Positions 7,786-16,437 of a DNA stretch of 23,008 nucleotides are shown here, in pieces (within the stretch, counting starts at the first letter, position 1; each line of letters starts with the position of its first letter). Where the stretch lies: positions 1 through 23,008 of the forward strand of contig JAMOMO010000455.1 of the NCBI GenBank assembly GCA_027067035.1. Direction: 5' to 3'. The notes under the pieces are model-generated. The model ran no database searches. It worked only from the letters and a program-made list of their open reading frames with translations, and had not been told where the DNA came from. The position numbers and the translations under genes were made by a program. Source of the stretch: Desulfobulbaceae bacterium (lineage in GTDB: Bacteria > Desulfobacterota > Desulfobulbia > Desulfobulbales > Desulfocapsaceae).

Positions 7786-8799
7786 TCAAACGCTGCTTCT
7801 TCCAAAGAGTAAACGGGCAGGGACCCTTTTTCCGGCAAGCAGCTCCCCCGCGAATAGACTGAACAGCATGGCTGCATAGCCGACACCTATGGCCACAGGA
7901 ACACTCAACAGCCTGTTTGTCACGGGGCCGAAATACCTTTCCACAATAAAGAGCAGCACGATAAAGACATAGCTTTGAATGATGTACACATAAATGGAAC
8001 CACGTCCTGCATGTTCCAGGTTTTTCCTGATCAGCTCAGGAATAAAAGCCCTTCCTGTCCACAGAAGCAGTACAAAAAAAGCAGAGACAATTATCCCTGC
8101 AAGCCACCTGAAACAGATGGTTGCCAGGTTGCCGCCTGTCAGGGACATCATGGATACATAGATATAGGTCCGTTCATTCCACACAAGAAAACTCAGTACC
8201 GAGGCAAGGGCAAGAACTGGCAGGAGAAACCGGATCCTTCCAGCCAGCATCCCTGTAAGATCAAACTGAGCCGTGTAAAAACCGATCACAAAAAAGGGAA
8301 AAACATATTTCAGCAGATACAGGTGTGATTTATCGGGTAGCAGCAGCATGGCTGCAAAAAAGAGCATCAGGACAAGCAGCTGATAACGCCCGAACATGAC
8401 TGCAACCGCTGTCACCGCAATGGACTCAATGAGAATCCAGAGGAACCAGAGCCGATCCAGCCCTGTATAGCCGAATATGACAGATAAGCTCAGCGGTTGA
8501 TTCAGAAAGAAATAACGATAGCTGTGTTCTATCACCGTCCAGGAGACAATGGGAAGGATGAGAGCTGTTGATCTGCGCAGTACATACTGAAATTTAGACT
8601 GTGCGGCAGTAATTCCCCTATGCGAGAGATAGCCGGCCACTGCAACAAAGAGGGGCATATGGAACATGTAAATGGCCTTGAAAAACGGGTCCGGGAAGAA
8701 CCCTTTATCTGCATGAATCACATACTGGATGGCATGGCCGATACAGACCAGGGTGATAAGGCTCCCCTTCAACAGATCCAGAAAATCATTTCGCGGCAT
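7786..8799 (-). CDS. Acyltransferase-3 family membrane protein (OafA/WecH-like)
   Basis: Integral inner-membrane acyltransferase, about 337 residues with around ten predicted hydrophobic helices, expected to transfer an acetyl or similar acyl group to a sugar of the glycan or its lipid-linked intermediate. The family signature is present at the N-terminus: RNDFLDLLKG (3-12) in front of helix 1, with the likely essential histidine in CIGHAIQ. FHMPLFVAVAGYLSH follows. I chose the ATG at 8799, preceded by GGAAGAG a few bases upstream, because the protein then starts as the family usually does. A GTG at 8865, directly after the DUF354 stop (TGAGTG), would add 22 residues but has no ribosome site. 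The product overlaps nothing and is followed by the GT4 gene after one base. Acyl donor and target unknown. Confidence 0.87.
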   Translation of the reverse strand: MPRNDFLDLLKGSLITLVCIGHAIQYVIHADKGFFPDPFFKAIYMFHMPLFVAVAGYLSHRGITAAQSKFQYVLRRSTALILPIVSWTVIEHSYRYFFLNQPLSLSVIFGYTGLDRLWFLWILIESIAVTAVAVMFGRYQLLVLMLFFAAMLLLPDKSHLYLLKYVFPFFVIGFYTAQFDLTGMLAGRIRFLLPVLALASVLSFLVWNERTYIYVSMMSLTGGNLATICFRWLAGIIVSAFFVLLLWTGRAFIPELIRKNLEHAGRGSIYVYIIQSYVFIVLLFIVERYFGPVTNRLLSVPVAIGVGYAAMLFSLFAGELLAGKRVPARLLFGRSSV

Positions 8800-8865
8800 G
8801 GCTCTCTTCCATGGAAAAACGGCAAGGATCAGTGGCACCACAGCCAGCTGTCGGGCGATAAACAC

Positions 8866-9912
8866 TCACTTTTTCATTTCACTCTCGATAAACCCGAGCA
8901 ACCACTCAGTCATATCAATTTTATCATCCAGGAAACGCTGTAATTTTTTCTGCCACAAGCCTTTCAGATCCTCTTCAGCCAGCAAGTCATCAATTTTTTC
9001 CAGGAGCTTATCCCCATGCTCGGGCTTAAAGCCAAAGGTCAGACCATATTTGTCATCAAGCTCTTTTAAAAGACTCAACTCCCCGACAAAGGTATTACAG
9101 CGCAGCGCCGGAACCCCAAGAACTGCAGCTTCGATGGCCATGGTCTGACTGTCTCCGATACAGAGGGTACTGAACGCCAGAAGATCATGCATCTTGTGGG
9201 GCGGCATACGGAGACGGTACGGTTCAAACTCCTCGGCAAGCTCTGCTTCAGAGGTGATAAAGACCTTTCCGTGCGCCAGGAGTTTCTTCAGCAACGCCTT
9301 CTTGGCTTCAAAGGACAAGCCCTGAACTCCAAAATCATGGCTGGCATTGAGGGAAACAAAGCGCATGATAAAATATTTATCACCCTGCTGCAGTCCAAGC
9401 TCATCGAGAATAGCCGGATCCGCCGTGAAATTGCTGGGATGGAGGTAGGCGAGCTCGTGGTAGCTGGGATACGTTACATGTTTGCGGCCATGGTTCTCAT
9501 GGGCAAGGAAATCGGGGGTGATAATCTTTGATGCAAAGGGGTAGGACAGGTAGGTCATGAGTTTGGCCTGTTTCGCATCATCTTCTTCAAATACCCAGCT
9601 CTTTGCCTTACAGAAGAGAGCGGCATGGGTGATGCTCACAGAAGTTCCCACCATCAGATCAACATTATTCCGTACTGCCTCGTACCAGACCTTACAGTCG
9701 TGTACAACAAGCTCCCAGAACATGTTCCAGAGTCCCTTTCTGGCCCTGGTAAGTACCTTATAGGGGATTTTGTACTCCTGCAGCAGCTGGACAGTTATAT
9801 CCTTGTCACGGGTCACCCAGATCACGGTGTGTCCCTGTTCCTCCAGTTTTTTCATGGCATTGCGAAACAGGTGCAGGTGGGCGGGATGATAGAGATCAAC
9901 AAGAATATTCAT
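8866..9912 (-). CDS. DUF354 family protein (GT-B-like fold, function unknown)
   Basis: A 348-residue protein of the DUF354 family, recognised from the start MNILVDLYHPAHLHLFRNA, the string GHTVIWVTRDKD (27-38) and the C-terminal region CIGDSQTMAIEAAVLGVPALR, which resembles the UDP-binding part of UDP-GlcNAc 2-epimerases and GT-B transferases. It has no membrane helix or signal peptide, so it is cytoplasmic. Family members are often found in polysaccharide clusters and have been annotated as epimerase-like or glycosyltransferase-like, but I know of no established reaction and do not assign one. It sits between a lipid-linked-sugar GT2 and the acyltransferase, 53 nt after the former. I see no clear ribosome site before the ATG. 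Confidence 0.85.
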   Translation of the reverse strand: MNILVDLYHPAHLHLFRNAMKKLEEQGHTVIWVTRDKDITVQLLQEYKIPYKVLTRARKGLWNMFWELVVHDCKVWYEAVRNNVDLMVGTSVSITHAALFCKAKSWVFEEDDAKQAKLMTYLSYPFASKIITPDFLAHENHGRKHVTYPSYHELAYLHPSNFTADPAILDELGLQQGDKYFIMRFVSLNASHDFGVQGLSFEAKKALLKKLLAHGKVFITSEAELAEEFEPYRLRMPPHKMHDLLAFSTLCIGDSQTMAIEAAVLGVPALRCNTFVGELSLLKELDDKYGLTFGFKPEHGDKLLEKIDDLLAEEDLKGLWQKKLQRFLDDKIDMTEWLLGFIESEMKK

Positions 9913-9965
9913 AATATATACGATGCAGTAGGGGTTAAGATAATCGGCCGGGAGTACAGATCATT

Positions 9966-10931
9966 TCAAAACGGATCCTTATGGAGAGAGGCCTTGATCT
10001 GTTCCAGAAGCCGTCTGTTCACACTGATGAGATCAGCCATAAAAGCAATCAGTATGGTATGAAAACCAATGGCGACCAGAACACCACCGATAACCACCGA
10101 CTGAATATGCCCGGCTCCACCGCCTGTAAAGTAAAAATAGAGAAACCTGAGCAGGAGCGCCGTACCAAAAAGAGACAGTATCACCCCGATGCTGGCAAAG
10201 AACCGAAAGGGTCTGTAGACGATGAAAATCCGGACAATGGTCACCATTGAGTGAAATATATAGGACGGTATACTGCTCAGCAACCGGGATGGCCGCAGTT
10301 CCTTATTGGTCTCAATGGGAACCCAGGTGATGGCAATACCTTTTTTTCCGGCCTGGATAATTGTTTCCAGGGTATAGGTATACCCGGAAAATATATTCAG
10401 CTTCAATGCAGCACTTCTGGAAATAGCCCTGAATCCACTCGGTGCATCGGGAATATCAGTTCCGGATGCCATACGCACAGTCCAGCTTCCCAGTCTCTGA
10501 AGAATCTTTTTTATACTTGAGAAATTCTCTATCTTATCAATGGGACGGGCGCCGATGACAAACTCGGCCTTATTATCAAGAATGGGCTGCAGCAGGTCGG
10601 GAATACAGCTGCTCTTATACTGATTATCGGCATCTGTATTCACTATGATATCCGCCCCCCGTTCCAGAGACGCTTTCAAGCCCGTGGTGAAGGCAGTTGC
10701 AAGTCCCTTGTTCTGGGGATGAACGATAATATGATCCACACCGTGTTTTCTGGCCACTTCAGCGGTGTTGTCCTCACTGCCGTCATCAATAACCAGCCAC
10801 TCAATACTGTCAATCCCGGGGAGTTCTCTGGGGAGTTCTCCAAGGACCACCGGAAGGGTTTCTTCCTCATTGTAACAGGGGATCTGAATAATTAACTTAA
10901 TGCTGTGGTTTTTTTCCATTTTCTTTGCCAT
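9966..10931 (-). CDS. Family 2 glycosyltransferase with two C-terminal membrane helices (polyprenol-phosphate sugar synthase-like)
   Basis: The N-terminal GT-A domain has IIQIPCYNEEETLP (14-27), the nucleotide-binding VIDDGSEDNT (47-56) and the metal-binding DAD motif at 100-102 (NTDADNQY). This pattern matches dolichol-phosphate-mannose synthase-like GT2 enzymes, which move a sugar from a nucleotide to polyprenyl phosphate. Two hydrophobic segments at about 243-268 and 276-302 anchor the C-terminus, as in the GtrB/DPMS type III class. The product would be a lipid-phosphate-linked sugar usable by a GT-C enzyme on the periplasmic side. The 994-residue GT-C-like protein encoded immediately upstream, ending 12 nt before this ATG, is the obvious candidate user. 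The sugar is unknown. Confidence 0.9.
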   Translation of the reverse strand: MAKKMEKNHSIKLIIQIPCYNEEETLPVVLGELPRELPGIDSIEWLVIDDGSEDNTAEVARKHGVDHIIVHPQNKGLATAFTTGLKASLERGADIIVNTDADNQYKSSCIPDLLQPILDNKAEFVIGARPIDKIENFSSIKKILQRLGSWTVRMASGTDIPDAPSGFRAISRSAALKLNIFSGYTYTLETIIQAGKKGIAITWVPIETNKELRPSRLLSSIPSYIFHSMVTIVRIFIVYRPFRFFASIGVILSLFGTALLLRFLYFYFTGGGAGHIQSVVIGGVLVAIGFHTILIAFMADLISVNRRLLEQIKASLHKDPF

Positions 10932-10943
10932 GATCCACCGAAC

Positions 10944-13928
10944 TTATTCAGGTTTAGGGAATTTCACAAGCACTCCCAGAGAGCGAACCTCTTTGGAGTT
11001 CGATTCTTTCCAGGGATGGTATCCAGGTGTTATCCGCCAGCTGATAAAATCATTATCATTAACAGGAATATCAATTTTTTCACACTCGCTATTTGCCTGA
11101 AGTTCAACTTTAGTCTTCCTGACGGATGATTTCAAAACAATCGTTTCAGCCACAGGGGCTGGATTGCAGAGCTCAAGGGACAAATTCTTCCTCTTCCAGT
11201 TCCCGATCCGAACCTCTCCCCGGAGTTTCACCCAGCCATCACTCCAGTGACCGTTGGCGACGATCCAGGCAACACGGTCCTCCTCTCTGGCAGCCGGAAG
11301 CAATGCCTGGTAAGTATTTACCAGAGAAGGAATCAGATTGAAATGATCTTCAATACTTACCGATGAAAGATTCCTTGTTATCAGGGCATCATATCTGTTC
11401 GTATCAAGAAAGGCATAGGTGGCATCAATGGTTCCTGTAACGGGAATAATAAATGATTGTATATCCCGGCCTGTCCGGTAAAACATGGATTTCCAGGAAC
11501 CCTTGGCAAGAACCAGCCCCAGGCGGTGAACACTGTCGGGCAGTCTGTCGGTAAGATGCTTTGCGTCACGCCAGTAAAAGATATAACTGTGAACCTTTTC
11601 AGGATGAAGAAATGCAAACCAGCCGTGTGATCTGCTGTTTGTTGCAACCGTCACCGCCATGGCCGTCTGGTAGAGCAGCACAGAGGCGACAACAGCAACT
11701 GCCACTATTTTGCAGAAACGGTTTGAAAAAGCGGTGAGGCGGTGAAGAAAGTAGGTCCCTGTTACGGCGATGAAAGGGGTCACCAGCACCGCGTAGCGAT
11801 AGCGATGCACAGTCCACCCGACAACCCAGCAGAAGAACAGGCCATAGAGCACAACCGCTCCAAAGAGAAGGGCAACGGCTATGGACTGAGGATCCCGGAT
11901 AAAGATCGACCTGCCCAGGGCGAGAGTCCCGCCGCAGATCAGCAGAAGAAAAGCGACCATTCCAAAGGATGCGTAGTCCTCACTGAGTCTGTTGCTTCCC
12001 CGGAGCCAGGAAGTAGCGGCCTTGAACATGGAGACAAAAGAGGATTTCAGTGTTTTATTGGTCTGATAAATATTATCTTCAATGGAAACAAAAGCCGCTT
12101 TACTGAGTGATTTAACAATCGGCAAATTTGAATTTGGCTCAAATATCTGCCAGAGATAGGCCTTGGCCCGTAACTCGACAAAATCCAGCTTGCTCATTTT
12201 TTTCCGCACCCCGGCCTTCTTGACCACGGGATCACGCTTATCACTTATGGAGCTGACCACCTCTGCCGGGCCTAAAAAATTCTTGTAGCGAAGAAAGTTC
12301 TGGCCATAGACAAAGCCTCCGGATAACAGGGCAAAGAGGGTCAGGAGAGCAATTCCCCCTGCAAAGACCTTCCATTCCAGCTTTCTCACATGGGCTGCAA
12401 TAATTGCAAGACAGAGAAAGAGCAGCCCCGGCCCCCATAAAAAAACGGTGCTCTTGGCACCAACGGCCAGGCCGATCCCGAGCCCTGCAAAGAGATAATA
12501 GCCATAACTCCTGTGACGGACGGCCTGAAAGAAACAGTAGAGTCCGGTCATCAGACAGCCTGTGGTAAAGAGATCCGTCTGTGATGTGAGCATCTGGCTG
12601 GCACTGTTTGGTATCCCGAGCCATATCAATACTGCGATGAGCGAGAACTGTCTCGGGAAATTCAATCTTCTCGAGAGTGCATAGATGGAGAAACAGACAA
12701 GCAGACCGCCGTAAAACGATATCAGGTGCACCAGCGGGTAGCCTTTTTTGAAAAATGAGGTGATCCATGCCATGGCAAGATCACAGTTGGAGGGCATAAT
12801 GATCTGCCGAATGTCATTTGTCGTAAACTGATAAATATTCCCCTGCTGCAGCCAGTACCCCACCCGGGATAAACGATAGTCATTGGAATCAAAATTCAGT
12901 GGCAGAGTCAGTGCTGCCGGAAGAAAAAAGGAGATGAACAGAAGGATGACAGATGCCAGTAACAGGGCATTGAGATAATTCACAGCTCTCTGTTCAGCCG
13001 GGTTGAGAATGGAGACGAGTGAAGCAAGGATCATCCCGAAGGTCCGCCGGAAGTTTTCCCGGGCAACTTCCGGTATCTTCCGGTTTATTCCCCCTGCGAC
13101 ATATGCATGAATCACAAGCCAGAGAGCGGCATGACTCACCAGCACGGCACGCCAGCTGAGCCAGGAGAGCATGCCGCACAGGGTTACGGAGAGAACAACA
13201 ACCGCAATCCCGGTGAGCCCAAGCAGCACACACAGTTCAGCGCTGCTTTTTCTTCCCAGGCCTGTACGACCTACCAGAGTGGCGCTGATACTCAGGAGAA
13301 ACAGCAGATCCAGGCAGAGAAACAGGAGGCCGGCAAAATCGAGGCCCAAAAGGTCCATCTCTGCCGTAAGCGCTGAAGCATAACGCGCCTTCTGATCCTT
13401 TACATACTGCAGGTAACCGACAAATTCAGGCTGAAGCCTGACGATCATCTGAGGATCTTCACCAAGGGTTTTCAGTACTGTCCCCCCGTCTTCACCACCG
13501 GCAAGACGGATATCCTGCAGGCTGAGATATTCCCGTATCGCCTGTGCGGAATCAATGACAAACGGTTTGAAACCGGGCTGCGTTATGGAGATGGAACGGA
13601 GGGCAAATGTCGTTTCCCTGGTGGAAGGATCAATACGCAGTTTCTTGAGAAGTTTCACACTGGGAAGTGTAAATATCGCCTCTGTCTTTCCTGGTCTGAG
13701 GCGTTTCACCAGTGAATTTTCCTGAGAATATCCGGAGCCCCCCCCAGCAATGCTCCGGGTGACCCAGAAGACCTGGGCATGGTCATGGCCTTTCATCTCA
13801 AGTTCAAGCTTTAGTTGAGAACTCTGGAAAAACGGCAGGACAAACAACCAGAAAAGAAATCCCAGCAGGAGTGAAGACAAAAAAACGGTCCCGGGGGCGG
13901 GGCGAAAGCTGTGATGGAATATTCTCAT
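10944..13928 (-). CDS. Large multi-pass membrane protein, putative GT-C glycosyltransferase with terminal beta-rich domains
   Basis: A 994-residue protein. One helix (about 14-35) is followed by a non-membrane, strand-rich region (36-190). Hydrophobic helices then run from about 195 to 760, and a soluble tail covers 765-994. The core resembles GT-C/PMT-like enzymes: the first large loop has acidic residues in NFDSNDYRLSRVGYWLQQGNIYQF (345-368; D347 and D350), as expected for the catalytic loop that uses lipid-phosphate sugars in the periplasm. The last 100 residues (GHWSDGWVKLRGEVRIG onward, ending RSLGVLVKFP) look like a beta-sandwich of the kind appended to some polysaccharide glycosyltransferases. 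It precedes a DPM-like GT2 by 12 nt, which suggests a donor-maker/transferase pair. The region upstream holds a MITE-like element, and no good ribosome site is seen before this ATG. Enzyme class is inference from topology and one motif. Confidence 0.72.
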   Translation of the reverse strand: MRIFHHSFRPAPGTVFLSSLLLGFLFWLFVLPFFQSSQLKLELEMKGHDHAQVFWVTRSIAGGGSGYSQENSLVKRLRPGKTEAIFTLPSVKLLKKLRIDPSTRETTFALRSISITQPGFKPFVIDSAQAIREYLSLQDIRLAGGEDGGTVLKTLGEDPQMIVRLQPEFVGYLQYVKDQKARYASALTAEMDLLGLDFAGLLFLCLDLLFLLSISATLVGRTGLGRKSSAELCVLLGLTGIAVVVLSVTLCGMLSWLSWRAVLVSHAALWLVIHAYVAGGINRKIPEVARENFRRTFGMILASLVSILNPAEQRAVNYLNALLLASVILLFISFFLPAALTLPLNFDSNDYRLSRVGYWLQQGNIYQFTTNDIRQIIMPSNCDLAMAWITSFFKKGYPLVHLISFYGGLLVCFSIYALSRRLNFPRQFSLIAVLIWLGIPNSASQMLTSQTDLFTTGCLMTGLYCFFQAVRHRSYGYYLFAGLGIGLAVGAKSTVFLWGPGLLFLCLAIIAAHVRKLEWKVFAGGIALLTLFALLSGGFVYGQNFLRYKNFLGPAEVVSSISDKRDPVVKKAGVRKKMSKLDFVELRAKAYLWQIFEPNSNLPIVKSLSKAAFVSIEDNIYQTNKTLKSSFVSMFKAATSWLRGSNRLSEDYASFGMVAFLLLICGGTLALGRSIFIRDPQSIAVALLFGAVVLYGLFFCWVVGWTVHRYRYAVLVTPFIAVTGTYFLHRLTAFSNRFCKIVAVAVVASVLLYQTAMAVTVATNSRSHGWFAFLHPEKVHSYIFYWRDAKHLTDRLPDSVHRLGLVLAKGSWKSMFYRTGRDIQSFIIPVTGTIDATYAFLDTNRYDALITRNLSSVSIEDHFNLIPSLVNTYQALLPAAREEDRVAWIVANGHWSDGWVKLRGEVRIGNWKRKNLSLELCNPAPVAETIVLKSSVRKTKVELQANSECEKIDIPVNDNDFISWRITPGYHPWKESNSKEVRSLGVLVKFPKPE

Positions 13929-13949
13929 AGTAACAGGGTCTGTTTTTTA

Positions 13950-14085
13950 CCTGAATCCGTGACGGAAACGTGACAACAAGTGTAATGGTGTGTTGATTAT
14001 ATCAAATTATCTGTACAGAACTCTTCTCAATCCGTCCACGTGAGACAAGACAGGCTCCATCCCACCGAACGCTCACGGATTCAGG
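13950..14085. mobile_element. MITE-like inverted-repeat element, copy A (136 bp)
   Basis: Non-coding element bounded by a perfect 13-bp inverted repeat: CCTGAATCCGTGA (13950-13962) and TCACGGATTCAGG (14073-14085). The left end is itself a small palindrome (TCCGTGACGGA), and TCTCA/TGAGA at 14025-14046 could form an internal hairpin. It fills most of the spacer between the GT2 gene (ends 14122) and the GT-C gene (starts 13928). It has no ORF. Flanks share only TTTA within a base of each end, so any target duplication is imperfect. A second, diverged copy lies at 18983-19148; the two match at both ends and at an internal CTG-CAG-AATTTGATA-like stretch. It is too short to be autonomous. Confidence 0.75.
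13996..14001 (-). promoter_or_regulatory. Possible -10 box inside the MITE-like element
   Basis: On the minus strand TATAAT reads exactly at 14001-13996, about 68 nt upstream of the ATG of the 994-residue protein, in an AT-rich stretch. The hexamer 17 nt upstream (AGAGTT) is a poor -35, so this is only a candidate promoter that the element could have brought to the downstream half of the cluster. Confidence 0.25.
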
Positions 14086-14121
14086 CTTTACAACAGGCAG
14101 GAACAACTCGTTCAGGCCGGT

Positions 14122-15117
14122 TTAATAGTTTATTATTCCACATTTATAGAGTCGGTCAAGGAGCAGATGATATCGCAGATAGGACCTGATGTGATGCTCC
14201 AGCCGGGCATCATCAATGTCAGGGTCACGATAGCGTTTCCTGAGTCCTTCCATCTCATGAACGCCCACCCTGTTGACCTCTTTAATACTTTTCATATCAG
14301 GATGTACCCGAAATGCCCCGGTAAAACGCGGGAGACGGACAAAGCGGGCATTCACACTTCTCAGACGCAGAATAAACTCCCAGTCCATGGCAAACTGCAT
14401 CTCATCTTCAATGCGACCACCCGCCTTCTCCCAGATACTTCTCCGCCAGAACAGTGTTTCCTGAGGGATAAAATCATGCCAGGTTATGGTATGATGACAG
14501 TGCGGCGGAAGTATCCAGCGCCCGGTCTCGTTATTCTCAGTGTCTATCAGCACCCGATGCCCATAGACCACATCAACGTCCGGGTTCTGCTGAAAAAAAT
14601 TGTTCACATAATCCAGGGTTCCAGGAAGAAGCAGATCATCCGCATTCAGCCAGGCCATGATATCACCCCTGACCTGTGCAAATCCAAGGTTGATGGCATG
14701 GGACTGCCCCTTGTCAGGTCTCGATTCCCAGGAGGACAACTGCCCCTGATACTTCTCGAGCAGAGAAAGCGTCTCGTCGTCTGATCCGCCATCCTGAACA
14801 TGATACTGCAGCTCCGGATAGCCCTGCTCAAGCACACTCTTCATTGTTTCTTCCAGAAATGGCCCGCTGTTATAGCAAGGAGTGACAAGTGCGATGGAGA
14901 GACAGTTATCATGATTCCTGGGTGTCTTGTGATAATATGCCGGAATATGGAGGGGTCTTGGCGGATAGAGGTGGAGCTTTCCAAGCCGCGGCGTCAGAAA
15001 AGCCTTTGAGCGAAGGCGGGAAATCCCCGGAACCCAGTCCAGTTTTTCCAGGGTGAAGCCGAAGGCACGTATACCATCATCCATCGTATCTGCCCCCCCA
15101 GACGGAAGAGTTCTCAT
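14122..15117 (-). CDS. Family 2 glycosyltransferase
   Basis: A 331-residue soluble GT-A glycosyltransferase. After a 70-residue N-terminal extension the catalytic domain begins with SIALVTPCYNSGPFLEETMKS (74-94). The nucleotide-sugar site is QDGGSDDETL (108-117), the metal-binding motif is NADD at 158-161, and a likely acceptor/base region is MDWEFILRLRS (244-254). No membrane helix is predicted, so it should act on the cytoplasmic face, consistent with assembly before ABC export. The ATG at 15117 is the first possible start because a TGA lies two codons upstream in frame; an internal ATG at 15084 is an alternative that would drop 11 residues. It follows wzt by 27 nt. Specificity cannot be read from sequence. 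Confidence 0.9.
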   Translation of the reverse strand: MRTLPSGGADTMDDGIRAFGFTLEKLDWVPGISRLRSKAFLTPRLGKLHLYPPRPLHIPAYYHKTPRNHDNCLSIALVTPCYNSGPFLEETMKSVLEQGYPELQYHVQDGGSDDETLSLLEKYQGQLSSWESRPDKGQSHAINLGFAQVRGDIMAWLNADDLLLPGTLDYVNNFFQQNPDVDVVYGHRVLIDTENNETGRWILPPHCHHTITWHDFIPQETLFWRRSIWEKAGGRIEDEMQFAMDWEFILRLRSVNARFVRLPRFTGAFRVHPDMKSIKEVNRVGVHEMEGLRKRYRDPDIDDARLEHHIRSYLRYHLLLDRLYKCGIINY

Positions 15118-15144
15118 CCATCATACATATACACGCAGAGAGTA

Positions 15145-16437
15145 TCACTCTTCCGGCTCCCCGGCAAATGAACAGCTCACAGGCAGTGCAAACATCCCGA
15201 GAAACGGTGCTTTCTCATTTTCATAATCCCATTCCACAGTCAGAGGTCCCAGCCAGGGGGTCTCATCAACCGTCACGGCACGATTCGGTCTGAGGCTTGG
15301 AGAGGAGAGACTGAAGTGTACCGTATAGGGACCCGCTTCCATATCACAGCGGATCGTGAACACAACCACAGCCACAGATCCTTCCGTCAGTGCCAGTGGT
15401 TCAAGATCATTGAGGTAGGTGCCGTTACAGGTGATAAGATTGTCAAACCTGTTTTTTATTGAGACAGAGGCGTGCAGGGCCGCAGCTGTATTCACCCTGT
15501 AGCACATTTTAAAAACAATGGTGTCACCGATATCCGCCTTCATGGAGGGAAATCCTTCTCTGTCTTCCATTGTCACAGAAAGCAGTTCGGCATCCACATC
15601 CCGGGGCCTCTGAGACTGATCCTGTATCCATATCTCATTTCCGGTCATGGGAATATCCGGCAACCGGGAAGCACCTCCTCCCGGTCCGGGCTCCTGCCGA
15701 TGATCCTCATTGTAGTAACGCTGTACCGCCTTGTAACTCGGACCGCAGAACATGAGCTTTCCCTTCTGCAGGTAGAGAGAGTTTTCACAGAGTTCCCGAA
15801 CAACCCCCATGTCATGGGAGACAAATATCAGTGTGGTTCCCCGCTCTTTCAGCTCCCGCATACGCCCCAGGCACTTCTGCTGAAAAAACACGTCACCGAC
15901 ACTCAATGCTTCATCAATCACCAGGATTTCCGGTTCAATACAGGCCTGTACGGCAAAGGCAAGACGCACATACATTCCACTTGAATATGTTTTAACCGGC
16001 TGTTCCACATAGTCACCAATATCTGCAAAGGCGATAATATCATCATACAATTCATCAATCTCTTCCCTGGAGAACCCGAGGATGGCTCCATTCAGATACA
16101 CATTTTCCCGCCCTGAAAATTCAGGATTAAACCCGGCCCCGAGTTCCAGGAGTGCGGCAACCCGGCCATGAACTGTAACCGATCCCTCTGTCGGCTGCAG
16201 AATGCCGCAGATCATCTGCAGCAGAGTTGATTTCCCGCTGCCATTGCGGCCTATGATACCAAAGGATTCACCTTTATGGATGGTAAAGCTTACCCCTTTC
16301 ACGGCATCAAAGGGCCGGTGATAATTCCTGCGAAAAGGATGAAAAGCCTCTTTCAGACGATCTGCCGGGGAATCGTAGAGCTTATAGGTCTTTGTCAGCT
16401 CACGGGCCTCAATGGAAATTTCTCTAGCCATGGCCAT
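15145..16437 (-). CDS. wzt: Wzt, ABC-transporter ATPase for polysaccharide export, with C-terminal glycan-binding-like domain
   Basis: ATPase subunit of the O-polysaccharide exporter. Counting from the GTG at 16440, it has Walker A GRNGSGKST (64-72), the GAGF...SGRENVYLNG region (101-118) typical of the polysaccharide-export class, the signature YSSGM (152-156), Walker B EILVIDEAL (171-179) and the switch histidine H209. Residues about 280-431 form an extra domain (VTMEDREG..., LHASVSIKNRFDNLITCNGTYL...) like the Wzt C-terminal domain that recognises the modified end of the finished chain in O9a-type systems. I start it at the ATG at 16437, overlapping the wzm stop by one base (TGATG); GTG 16440 and ATG 16431 are alternatives. 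The extra domain suggests that chain termination is coupled to export, but no terminator enzyme is recognised here. Confidence 0.94.
   Translation of the reverse strand: MAMAREISIEARELTKTYKLYDSPADRLKEAFHPFRRNYHRPFDAVKGVSFTIHKGESFGIIGRNGSGKSTLLQMICGILQPTEGSVTVHGRVAALLELGAGFNPEFSGRENVYLNGAILGFSREEIDELYDDIIAFADIGDYVEQPVKTYSSGMYVRLAFAVQACIEPEILVIDEALSVGDVFFQQKCLGRMRELKERGTTLIFVSHDMGVVRELCENSLYLQKGKLMFCGPSYKAVQRYYNEDHRQEPGPGGGASRLPDIPMTGNEIWIQDQSQRPRDVDAELLSVTMEDREGFPSMKADIGDTIVFKMCYRVNTAAALHASVSIKNRFDNLITCNGTYLNDLEPLALTEGSVAVVVFTIRCDMEAGPYTVHFSLSSPSLRPNRAVTVDETPWLGPLTVEWDYENEKAPFLGMFALPVSCSFAGEPEE

Noticed and set aside
7785..7886. N-terminal extension of the GT4 gene to an upstream start at 7886
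   Set aside because: It would overlap the acyltransferase by about 100 nt and adds a cysteine-rich stretch unlike GT4 proteins; the ATG at 7784 sits one base after the preceding stop and gives a normal N-terminus.
8800..8865. GTG start for the acyltransferase directly after the DUF354 stop
   Set aside because: No ribosome site, and the 22 extra residues precede the conserved family start; kept only as an alternative.
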